The notes under the pieces were generated by a model. The model saw nothing but the letters and a program-made list of their open reading frames with translations. It ran no database searches and was not told the DNA's origin. The position numbers were made by a program, and so were the translations under genes. A stretch of DNA of 64,000 nt from Dysidea avara. Taxonomy: Eukaryota > Porifera > Demospongiae > Dictyoceratida > Dysideidae. The stretch's first letter is position 1, and every line of letters starts with the position of its first letter. The stretch is taken from positions 49,127,883-49,191,882 of the forward strand of contig NC_089275.1 in NCBI RefSeq assembly GCF_963678975.1, in the 5' to 3' direction. Below are positions 35,330 through 49,519 of this stretch, piece by piece.

Positions 35330-38300
35330 AGCTACAGGGGCGGATCTAGGATTTCAGAAGGGGGGGGGGGGTTATATAGTGCAAGAAAGTTGATACAACT
35401 ACAGCATGTTCCGCATGCTGTATCTGGGGGGGGGGGGGGGGCATGCCCCCCACAGAAAAATTTTGCAAATTTGGCCGACTGAGATTGAATTTGGTAGTCA
35501 TTTTGAGTGAAAAATGATGTGATACCATTATTCCCCTACAGCTTGTCAATATAGTCTGGCAGACAGCAGGGTGAAGTTTGCAAAATGGTCTATAGTTTAT
35601 TTTAATGCATTTTTGGATTGTCCTGTATACCTAAAACAATATTTGCTGGACAGGTGTCAGCCTTGGGAATTTCACCATAGCAACCAAAGTTTAATTACCT
35701 GCATAGCAACCATACAAATTTCATAAAATAGCTTCTGTGGGTTTCAGTTTTACCCAAAATTGTTTGATAACTTGACCATTTAACAAATCTGAGGTAATAC
35801 AATTAATGTCAGAAAAAAAACTGAATGATTAAATAGTCCCATAAACCCTTGAAGGCATCATTATGCATACCATAGTTACGTATGCCCCAATAACTGTCAT
35901 AGGCCCTGCGGGCGCAAACTACACCCTGTCACACAACAAGACATATCTCGGTATTGGAGCAAAACATTTGAATTCTGCTACTTGTATTATAAAGCCAATC
36001 AATTGCATAATACCTGCTTAAGTTTTCAAAGCTATAACACATCGGTACATAATGTTATGGGTGATTAAAGTTTGAAAAGTAGGCAAATTTTATGTGCTCA
36101 TATGCCCTATATTCACAGGCCCAGTCACATTTGCTCTCTTGACTTTCTTTAGTCTGCTTATTTAAAAAAAACGTTTGTTTCAGTTTGAGCTATACTATGT
36201 TGGTTACCATTACTTTTAGACTTGAGAGAACAAACACATTTTCTGGTAGGAAATTTAATTCTGGTATTTTCCTGTTGAATGCTTCTAAATCATTATGATA
36301 GAATCAAGTGCCTTGGTGATAATGATTTGCCTCTTTTTGGTTTTGCTGGTGTAGAAAAGCTCAGTTGATACACCCATTCTCCAGCTAGTCTATGAAGTGC
36401 AAAGGTGCAGTATTATATAACATTGGTGCTAAAGATAGAATTTGAGTTTTATAGATAAAGAAGTTAATGTACATGTATGTAGATCATCAAATGTAAGCTC
36501 AATAACTAGTACTTGCTATATACTTGTAGAGTATGCACAAAGCACTCACTATACAATGAATAGAATATGTGTGTTCTTCATCTGGGTCATTCCATACCAA
36601 ATCAACAAAAAAAATCCCGACTCCTTCGGATTTTTATGAAAGTTTGCATAGACATGGACTCTACTAAGAAACTTTCTCACACCAAAATTTGGCTCATTCT
36701 ATTGATCTCCCTTTAAGATATGACCACTCCAAGTTTATTACAAAATGCTACACTGGTTTGATAAAATGGCCATAACTTTGTCAGTGATTATCACAAAACC
36801 AGTTTGTTTAGATTTTTGGAATGCTTATTAAATTCTCTTTCAAGTGATATATAATTCATCATAATTACTCAAAGGAAAAGGTCAAACCACAAAAATGTGA
36901 CTTTCCCTTACTTTTTTCAAAAAAGGATATTTCAATTACTTTCATTTTTTGTTCAAATATTCTTTCAATACCTTTCTTTGATGACAGTAAGTTTGAAGTT
37001 GGGATGGCAAGTAGATCATGAGTTATGGCTACATACGTAATTTTGCATACTACCGGGGGTATAAGTAGGAACACTACTAAAATTTACAAATTAGTTTAAT
37101 CCCCTTATGATACTTCTATACTATGCCTCCAACTGTATGTGTATTACAACTTGACCACATTCTGATGAGATTCCCTACTATAATTTAAGAAGTATCAATA
37201 CTCACCATTGCTGAAGCCATACCAATATCCCATATTAGTATATCGATGCAGTTATGATAACAACATGTTTGTGGTGCGAACACCATCAGGAATCCATAAT
37301 AGAGATTTTTATGAACTCCTGATGCCATATAGTGGGAGGGTTTAGTAGCAAATTTTTATCTTATGAGACTGTAAGTCTTGTGAGAGACAATATTGTGGAA
37401 ACTTCACAATAGGCCTCTATTAAAATTATGAAGTTGGAGGGTTTTAATTTAGTACAGTGACTGTATAGAAAGGTCACCGTATAATGGTCAACTATAAATG
37501 ATATATCTATACACCAATCCACCTGATCCTTATTCACCAAATTCTCCACCAAATATTTCCTGCACCAAATTTCCTGTTATTATGTAGTGTCTGCTGACAT
37601 GTACAGATGTCCTACAGAATAACAGAATAGTTTGGCTGAGGAATTGGTGAATTTAGTGAATAACAAATGATTTACCAACTTCATAATGTTAATGTGAAGT
37701 TTCCACAATTTTGTCAAACCTTTCTCTCACTAAACCTACAATATCATAAGATAATTTGCTACCAAACCCTCCCACTATATGGCATCAGGAGTTCATAAAA
37801 TCTCTATTATGGACTCTTGACGGTGTTAGCACCAAAATCATGTTGGTATCATAACTGCATTGATATACATAATAATAGAGGATATTGGTGTGGCTTCAGC
37901 AATGGTGAGTATCGATACTTCTGTTTAATCACCTGATGATACATCTATACTATGCCTCCAACTGTATGTGTATTGCAACTTGACCACATTCTGATGAGAT
38001 TCCATACTATAATTTAATTGTAAAGTTTATATTGTTATAGTAGTGTTCATACTTATATCCCCAGTAGCATATAAAATTACATATGTAGCCATAACTCATG
38101 AATGATCTACTTGCCATCCCAACTTCAAATTTACTGTCATCAAAGAAGGGTACTGAAAGAATATTTGAACAAAAAATGAAAGTAAATGAAATATTCTTTT
38201 TTTTTAAAATAAGATCAAAGGAAAAAGTCACATTTTTTGTGGTTTGACCTTTTCCATTGAGTAATCATATTGAATTATATATCACTTGAAAGACAATTTA

Positions 38301-41300
38301 ATAAGAATTCCAAATATCTCAACAAAAGGGTTTTGTGACAATCACTGACAAAGTTATGGCCATTCTATTAAACCTGTGTACATGTGTAGTATTTTGTAAT
38401 AAGCTTGAAGTGGTCATATCTTAAAGGGAGATCAATAGAATGAGCCAAATTTTGGTGTGAGAAAGTTTCTTAGTAGAGTCCATGTCTATGCCAAATTTCA
38501 TGAAAATCCAAAGAAATCAGGATTTTTTTTGTTGATTTGGTATGGAATGACCCATCTATGCTTATTAACTGCCTGTTCCACTATCATCTAGCTCACGTAT
38601 ATTAGCTGATTTTCAAGAAATAATGGAAGTTATGCCGTATTTGGGGCATCCTATGTGGTGTCCATGCAGTGCAGTAGCTGCCTCTTGTACCCCCTATATG
38701 CCCTGAAATGTGGACACCGTGATAACCAGAATATTATTTTGTCTAAGGTCTCATTTGTATATAACACATACAAGTAAGCCTCTGAGATCAGGACAACTTT
38801 CCAATAAAAACAGTATAGTGGGGTCTCAGAGTAGTATTGTGAGAGCCTCTAGCTATATTGTATATAGGATACACACATGTATGTATGACTGTGTGCTACC
38901 TCTTAATCAATATTTTTTATGTACAGTAAATAGATCATGCATGACATGCCTTTTGTACTGAAGTTATGTCTAGCTGTTCTACTCACTTCCGCTCAATCAC
39001 TTCTGTCTGTACCTTTTGTTACTTTCATTGAAATGACCATCAAATCAAATTCTTTAAGGTGTGCTGTATACACTTTAATGCTGCTCCTCTTTCATGAGAA
39101 TTTTGGTAACTTTACAATTTGGCATGCAAGAGAGAACTTTCAATGATATAAAAGTGTACCAGTCATTTTGTGACCAAATTTGCAAGAAAGGTCTTCCACA
39201 CACCAAATTTTATCACTTTAATGATTCATAACTTAATTTAGATTTGAAATAAGTTATTGATTGAAATTTTGTCAGCTGTGAGCCATGACATAGAGCATTG
39301 GAGGAAGAAAAATTTCAGAAACAAAGTTATTCATACAATTGGGAATTGTGTGTGGAAGACACAAATCCAGCCTATAAGAGCATCCATTGCATTATATTGC
39401 ATAAACAAAATTTGACTTAAAAGTCTTTTCTGCTGCCAACTATTTGCTCCACTAATGATTTCCTCTATTGACATTTATCAACAGCATATATTGGGGCCAG
39501 CAACAGCCTGCCATATCCACACACATATGTGGTACAAATTGGCTATTCTGTCTGCAGCTTGACTATTTTGGCATGGATCCCATCATTTACTACTTTACAT
39601 GTGCTCTATTCAAGGCAGAAAGTCAAGCTGATGTTGAAAACAGAACTTAGACAATTTACTTATATCTAAAACCATTTAGTTAATGAAATTACATTAATTT
39701 AACTACTTAATCACTCTGCATAAAAGTAATAGTGAACTTGTTCATTCTGGTCACCTCTAATTAAGGAGGTGGTTGCATTAAACATGTTAAGTCACTGCAT
39801 GTACACAAATGACACAACTAGGAGACTGTTACAATGGTCAGTTTAAATCAGATGACCTTATTATACAGTGATCCAGTTGGACAGGTTTCATTGTATAGTT
39901 GAATATTAGAAGTTTTGTGCAACCACAAATGCAGTAAAATACCAGTAAAGCAAACAGGCATAACATGGGATGTGATCAAAGGAATCAAATAAAACTTGGT
40001 GTATGACTTTGACTCATGATGCACTGTCTTTGTGCCAATTTTGAAGAAATTTGAAAAGAGTGGGTTAACATTAAATTTTGATAATTTAGCATGGAATGAC
40101 CAAAATACTAGAATTTCTGAGATAATATCCCAATTTGCCCAATGCTGACAGAGGTACAGCAGGTGGTTTTGACTAGTCCATATAGTATGGAGAAATATTT
40201 TGTCGCATAAAATAAACTATAGACCATATTACAAGATTCAGCCAAAAAAGCCATTTATTCTACCGGACTATAAAGGGCGCAGCCATGTAGCTAAAATTCA
40301 ATCTTAGACTAAAACTAGTAGTGGGAACATATGGGTATCAGCTGCACATGATCAAATTTAGTGTTTTGAAGTATAGCATAATTTACAGTCTCATGGTTCA
40401 AACTACACTAGCTGTCCAAACAGTAGAGAAGGTGTAAGTGGAGAGGGCAAGTAAATTGACTCACCAGTGTGTGGAGTGCCTGTGCACTCGCTGTATACAA
40501 TTCTCCTGCTAGGGGGCTCTAGATCTGGTGGCATATATACTCTCGGACCCCCTGGAAATTTTTGGAAAATGGCTATCACAAGATTGAATCTAGAAACTAT
40601 AAATGTGGGTACAAGATGAATGAGTAGTAATTTCAATTAAAAAACAGAACTAAACAATGTTTCTTGTTATTGGATTTTAAGAAAATGTAAAATAGTGGCT
40701 TGTCAAAGAGAATAAAGAGTGTATAGGTAAGGCCAAGGAGAATATTTAGCACACAGGAATCGATCTACTTCATATATAGCCACTGTTCTGTGGTGCAGGT
40801 TGCTATTTCAATCTAACTTTTAAAATGATGGATCCATCCATCAACTAGTCTACAAATACAAATAGTTTTTGGCCACAACTAACTCCTTTTTACGACACAA
40901 TGATCATGACAACATAAATGCTGCAGTATCATTTAAGCTTAAAGTTGAGTTTCAAGGGATTTTATAGTGCAAACTCCAGAAGCTGCTAGATTTAGACAAA
41001 TGTAGCGTGGGATTGATCAAGTAAGGGAACCAAAACAAACAGCTCTCAGATGTTGCGGCCTTGTGAACTTTATAAATGCTAAGAATTCACTATTATATAA
41101 GACTATTGTTTTACTTGCAAGAGAATCATTTCACCCAAGAATCAAGTTTGTAGCAGAGCCTAAAAAAACTTAAACTATTTGACAGAAAATGTTATTTTCA
41201 GAATAAATTTTCAATTAATGATGTTTTATACAATTTATAGTACATTATAGGTTTACCTAAAGTGATTGGTATCTGGCAAGATGTTTGGTACAATGGTGAG

Positions 41301-41669
41301 GGTAGTAGTGCACAGGTCTAGAAGAATAGGTTAATTTCAGCTTATGCTCTAGTAACTTCTTGAAAATTATAGTTTTAATGATGGATGTTCTGTTAGAGTA
41401 GTTGACTGTTCTATTAGAGTATTTCGGATTAAGCAGCTTCTAAGGTAAGATTTACTCCAAAAGTATAATTTTGAACCCCTCTTAGTAATTCTTGGACAAG
41501 ATTAGCTATTCCCCTTGCTCTTTCCATCTTTTAATTGTCCATACATGTGTGTAAAATGCAACTGCACCTGTACTACAGCTTCTAGAAGCTTCCTAACTTG
41601 CTCATTGTAGACTTTTGGAGGGGGGTGCTTCAGCCCCCCAAGCACCCTCCTAAATCCGCCCTTGAGCTA
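35330..41669. mobile_element. Possible 6.3-kb TIR element of the CAGGGGCGGATCTAGG type
   Basis: The left end caggggcggatctagg at 35335 and right end cctaaatccgcccttg at 41664 are inverted copies, each adjoining a poly-G or poly-C-rich tract. The 5-bp direct repeat agcta lies immediately outside both ends (35330-35334 and 41665-41669). A subterminal inverted pair (atggtctatagtttattttaatgc near 35586 and its complement near 40205) supports a single unit. No transposase was recognised. The distance is large, so two independent ends cannot be excluded. Confidence 0.5.
36583..38554. mobile_element. 2-kb foldback element with arms of nearly 1 kb
   Basis: The outer ends tgggtcattccataccaaatc and the complementary gatttggtatggaatgaccca delimit the element. 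Successive blocks of the left arm reappear in reverse complement and mirror order in the right arm, including gagatcaatagaatgagcc, ttgaacaaaaaatgaaagta, gccataactcatga and ccctcccactatatggcatc. Identity is high but not perfect. A block of about 95 bp (37094-37190 and 37927-38015) is instead in direct orientation. There is no coding capacity. Confidence 0.9.
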
Positions 41670-42487
41670 CATGCTGCCTGTCCTGTAATTAATTCAAAGT
41701 CAAAGTGATTTCTTACACAACACTCCTACAAACAAGTACATGGCCAAACTGACATATCACACGTTTCATTAAACACAACAACAGACTGTACATGATACAC
41801 ATATAAATATATGCATTGACAATGAAAAGTTTGTGTTTTAGTCACTTGATTAAACATCAAATGAAAGTGAGAACAGCTTGCAGATTAAGTAAAGGATGCG
41901 TGGAAAACTATTAGTGATCAAAGGAGGTACGTACTATTATAATTCAAAGCTTAAGCATATCTCAGCACAGAGCAGTAGTATAACGTAATTAAAGCTGTAG
42001 AGTCACCATCAACCGTTACCTTCCAACAGCTACAATATGACACACTCCTACTGCCATGTTCCCCTTTATACCAGCACTTGAACTCAAATACTAATAGCAA
42101 CATAAGCAAACCTCATCAATAAAGTACGGAGAAGTTCGGTGTAGTATTTGAGACACACAATAGTATGTAAATGAACCTTAATAATATATAACCAACTAAG
42201 TCTATGAAAGCTGAATGCAGTCCTTCATCAATCTGAAGGACTGACCAAGCATTTTGAGTATTGAAAACGTCAACTATTCAGAAGCCACTGACAACTCAAA
42301 ATTTACAACCACACAGTAGTGGCAGTGTGTTAAGTGTTTGCGATGTTACAATACATCTTTAATAACATCTTTGATCAACTAAATAATATTATGCATTTTC
42401 CTTGTACAAAAATATCCATAAAGTATCATTATGTACTGTACATGTAACATTTAGAAATGTTAATGTTTTAACTAGCTAAGTAGCTAG
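38555..42487. other. Noncoding stretch, no gene seen
   Basis: The first part belongs to the possible 6.3-kb element; the rest (41670-42487) is downstream of gene A. Short ORFs at 38710, 39468 and 40403 have no domain, splice or promoter support. Near 41370-41420 there are tctattagagta motifs also seen near 22550, 23940, 25855 and 58090, which suggests a dispersed repeat. Confidence 0.45.
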
Positions 42488-44746
<2,259 letters not shown>

Positions 44747-44777
44747 TATTAACCGTCAAGTTTAGTGTAACTGTGTT

Positions 44778-44799
44778 GATCTGACAGTTCCTTTATATA
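44778..44799 (-). promoter_or_regulatory. TATA box and start-site motif of gene A
   Basis: On the - strand, CTATATAAAGG (TATA at 44799-44793) lies about 47 bp upstream of the ATG at 44746 and is followed by GTCAGATCAACAC. Gene C has the same arrangement (CTATATAACTG then ATCAGATCAATGC), which suggests a shared core promoter with an initiator near TCAGATCA. Confidence 0.7.
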
Positions 44800-46232
44800 G
44801 GTTACTGATATGTCTGAGTTGTGTCATCCATCACCTATTATGGTGCATGCAGTTACAAGATTCTAATTGGATTCTTGTCTGAATAAACAGCATCACATTA
44901 CTTTGGGAATATATATTATTAAAGAGTCATCTTTTATGCATACGAGCCATCATTGTGTCTGCGTGTATCACTGCACATGTATTCATTGCATAGTAGTTCA
45001 TTTAACTCAGCTAGGTGGTATGTAGCACACTATACACTTCAGAGTGATTTACATTTATAAGTCTAAGGTATGACCTGCACATTGAATTAAAGAAATTCAT
45101 GCATGCTATTACATTTTCCACTATAGCTATGCATACAGTATGTCATGTTATGTAGTTATAACTACTGCAATATTAAGTCTATACACAGTTAATCAAAGAC
45201 GAAGCCGTGTATTGTATATAGTATAATCACTCAGTCTTTGCTTATAGTAAACGTTCAAAATAGTTATGTATATTATATACATAAAATGTGTTTATGCCTC
45301 ATCATTCACAAACTACTGAACTTATTTGATTGATGCATCATAATCACACTTACGTAAAGGATAACAGTGTAATAATCTTATGCATGATAAAAGTGGCTGG
45401 AATAAAAATTTGCACATTTTGGAAAGGTGGATATATATTGGTTGCTCAGATTTCTTATCTTGACTCTTCAGCTACTGTGATTACTAAATCTAAATGCACT
45501 TTAAAAGAATTTCAGGATGACTAGAGGTTGTAAATTCTATGAAGTTGAAGTGTAGTGACACATTTCTTCAACATCTTTTATTAAACTAGGTGATGGCTTA
45601 AAATAGCAGCAATAAACTCACTAGAGGTTATTAAAGTCGTAATTCACAAATTAAGGCAAATGTCACACTTGCATTTTTTTATGTGAGGGCCGTGCACATG
45701 GTAACTAAACCTGTTTTAGCCAGTGGAATACTACATAGTCAGAAGCCTTAATTGCATTCTACAGGTGAACAGATTAACAGATGAATGAATTAAGCTGGTT
45801 AATTTCTGTAAATTCATTCAAGATATATATCAACAAATAGTAGTTACAGGCCAGACTCTGATAATGTCATGTATGTAAGCAGTTATCCAAACAGATAACA
45901 CAGATTATGGTTATAGGGAGTAATTTCATGTTTAGAAAGGTATGCGGTAAAGTGATTATATTAGAAATGACAAACAGGTTGTGTATAATTGTCAAGTGTT
46001 AAGTGATTACTGATGATCCCAGCTCTATTATGCTCCATAAACCTTAGGCATAGATATATACAAAAGTGTACTAATGATCTAGAAACCCTTTAACTTCCAA
46101 GTGGGCCTGGTTAACTGTTAAAATAAATAGTTCCCAATTAACTACCTAGTAATGGTCTGGTCAGAACAATATATGTACTGTATTCCCCAGTTAGATGCAT
46201 ATAGTTTATAACTATATATAGTGGTCAGGTTC

Positions 46233-46468
46233 CTACACCGTAAAAATTTAGTAGTGAATTGCTCTGCCACAATACTCACTACTTTTAAGTAGTGACATTC
46301 ACTACTTTTTGTAGTGAACGTCACTACTTGGTAGTCAATGTAGTGACGTTCACTACAAAATTAGTAGTGAACGTCACTACAGAAAAATAGTGAGTATTGT
46401 GGCAGACATTAGTAGTGACATTCACTACATTTAGTAGTGACATTCACTAGTTTGTTTTTACTGTGTAG
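46233..46468. mobile_element. MITE with CTACACAGTAAAAA-type ends and internal palindromic repeats
   Basis: The ends ctacaccgtaaaaat and tttttactgtgtag are inverted copies. The 236-bp interior is almost entirely built of agtagtgacattcacta/tagtgaacgtcactact-type units in both orientations, plus an inverted pair gccacaatactcactac and its complement. There is no clear target-site duplication. Confidence 0.8.
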
Positions 46469-48113
46469 GTCTGCCTGAAATCCATTCAAATATCTTTCCC
46501 AAGACATTCACTTGTATGTATGATTTCATCACACTAGTTAGATTATATCACATCCATATATTTCATTTAGTGTGTGTACAAAGATGCTGTGGTGTACAAG
46601 AGTGCATAGCCACTACATTCGTAGTATATAGGCTTTTTCATTAGCTTTATATTCAACATAAAATAATTACAGTATTCACAGTGCATGTTTTCTAAATTGT
46701 GTTCATCAACACCACTCAGATGGCTGGACTATAAGTTATAGTGATCATTGAAAGTGTTTCCATGACTATCAAGTACTATAATGTAGAACTGTCATATTGC
46801 TATGATATTATGTGGTTGTAATCACGGTGATTTAGCCTAATAATTCATGTGGCATAGTATTATCACATCAGATTTTTACAGGAAATGCCTAAAAACATGT
46901 CTATGTAGTCATACAGTAGACAATAGATATACCCAAAGTCTTGTACTCTGTACTTCTTGATGTGTAGAGGAATAACTGACATATGAGCTTATTGTTCTTG
47001 AGAAACTGACTGCTATAACAGTCATCTAAACAACCAGCTCTAATGCCTCTATATAATGTGATTATGAAGTTCCATAAGCTCAGTGTGTGTGCCCAGGATT
47101 GATGAAAGTAGGCAAGTGAGTATATAGGTGAGAATGTGTGTCATTTCGCATGTCTAGTGTAATAATCACAACAGTAAAGTGTTTGCATCACCAAGCTTTA
47201 TAATCATATATATTATGTAGCTACATTCAGTGTGATGGTACATACCTGTAGTGATCTGTATAAAGCAGTATTTTGATTAAAAAGATCCCACAAAATGTGG
47301 TCATGGACACCTTGATAATCATGACAAAATAGTCAGTAGCTTTTCATATTAATGGACACAGTGGAGTAGCCGTGTTTCCAAAGGCAATATTTGGATGGTG
47401 CAGAAATTTTTAAAAATATGGCACAAGTGTATTTTTCCATTATGCTGAACCCTTAATAATCAGGATGTCTTGGTAGTGGTGTGCCTTAGCTTTGATTGGG
47501 ACCTGCATACTTACATACTATAATGAGGTGGTCTTATTAATGAGGTCATGACAGGGCCTACTTGACATGGTCACTATGCCATATTGACAGTAGCTACACC
47601 TTAGCTGTACATGTACTTTTTACTTATAAGGTGAACATGAGGTGGCTGTTAAGTGATGTTTGCTAATAATCAAGCAATCCTCAAAACTTCAGGAATGTTA
47701 TCCATACAATTGTAGTGAAAGTTATAGGACTTCAGTTATTGACACATCAGTGTAACTCTAGATCTTCTTGTGTGGGTGTTATAATTATGATGTCTCTTGG
47801 CTAAATTTCCCAACTTCCTTGTTTGTGAGTGAATCCATTACAATGGAAATGTAATCGCTGTTAGTGTACTGTGACATCTTAGTTGGACAAAAGGGAATTA
47901 TTAATACCATATCCATTCTAGTTCAATGGAGCTCCACTCAATTAAAGGACACCACTAAAAATAATGTTTAATGTGGCAACTTTAATATAAAGAAAATCTG
48001 CCCATGTCCCAAATCAACAGTACTATAGACATCTGTCTTAGAAAATAGTATTTACCTCAATATATTGAATAGATTTCCCACATTGCTGTCCCTATAGAGT
48101 ACGTAGTGTAAGA
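46469..48113. other. Noncoding stretch, no gene seen
   Basis: No coding region, RNA gene or transposon end could be supported here. Confidence 0.45.
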
Positions 48114-48174
48114 GTGGACCACACCATGTAACACATGGACCACACCATGTAACACATGGACCACACCATGTAAC
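48114..48174. repeat. 21-bp tandem repeat, three units
   Basis: Units of atggaccacaccatgtaacac, nearly identical, the last one incomplete by two bases. Noncoding context. Confidence 0.9.
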
Positions 48175-48567
48175 AAAAAGGACAAAGTTTGTTCTATAGT
48201 CATATTCACAGAATAGTAACTCCAGAATGTCACATTTTATAATCATTGATTCATTATGTCAACAGTGAATGATGTGAGAAACTAAAGTCACAATAATTTG
48301 AAAAGATATCACACACTGTAGATGTTACATGCCACAGCATAATATGAAAATATAATGTTTAGGTTGTTTAAATGTTTGTCAAAACATCATGATTTTTCTT
48401 GAAAAGGTTAATCATTGCTCTACCTAATAGTAGCATTCTTCACCTACTGCACATACATACATACAGTATATTAGATGGATAATAAGCCATATATGGACAA
48501 CACTGAAACCTTATCAATGATGCAAACAAGAATAGTGAAATTAAAAACCATCAATAATATAACACAG

Positions 48568-48631
48568 GTTATGACATGACCCCAACAAGTTATGACATGA
48601 CCCCAACATGACCCCAACATGACCCCAACAA
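48568..48631. repeat. Short tandem repeat, atgaccccaac units
   Basis: Two longer units (gttatgacatgaccccaaca) are followed by direct 11-bp catgaccccaa repeats. It is about 400 bp from the 21-bp repeat at 48114 but unrelated in sequence. Confidence 0.8.
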
Positions 48632-49519
48632 ACAATCATCAGCAAACATATTAGGTGAGCAGGTGCAGAACTAATTATCATTAGTTGCAAAAAAAAACAA
48701 AAAAAAAACAGGAAATGGTAGATTGGCAATATTGGTGTGACAGCAGGCCTGTAACAGCTCCTTGAAATATACCCTTAACAGTTGATTTGTCTGCTGAAGA
48801 TTATACTTACTATACTGTCAGTTAATTATAACCAAATATTTCATCCAGCCAAAACTTTACCTTGTATGTCATCAGTTGGATGACTTAGTGTACTCCTACT
48901 ATTATACGTATGTCAACTATGTGTCATAAAAGTGTTAGTGTAATTGTTTTGACTGTGAGTAATGTTTCATTATCAGTCCCTTGTTTTCCCAAAAGACTGA
49001 TAGCAGTTAGGAGGCAGCTAATTGTTCAACTCTGATGTAACAAAATGTTTGTGCACCAAGTTATTAACTCAAACGTACTTTATTCTATAGTTGGGCATTG
49101 TATAGTGCAGGGAAGATACCACTACCATTATTAATACTGTATGTTATGTATGTGGTTCCCTGTGATACCATGGCCAGTCCAAGTATGGTATATATTCTAT
49201 ACTATACATTGACATTGTAAAAGTGTATGAAGTACCCGTGAATGCTAAATCCTCAAAAGTTAGTTACCACTGTAATTACTCTGTTGTGAACTTTGATTTA
49301 GATACACAGTTCTGTGAAGCATTTAAATTAGTTTTGCTTAATAGCAGCACACATCAGTAAATTAATGAATTATTTTACAGCATACAGAGATACAGACAAT
49401 GCTCTATCCGTGGGGGCCACAAAACAGATACCTTATGGCCAGACAGTACTTGAATCCTTATATAAGTTTTTGGAAATAATGATGCAATGATGAGCTGTCT
49501 ACACAGGAAATTGACAGCA

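Noticed and set aside
40403-40636. 77-codon - strand ORF containing FPGGPRVYMPPDLEPP
   Set aside because: No start context or partner exons, and it lies inside a presumed transposable element; more likely a chance frame or repeat fragment.
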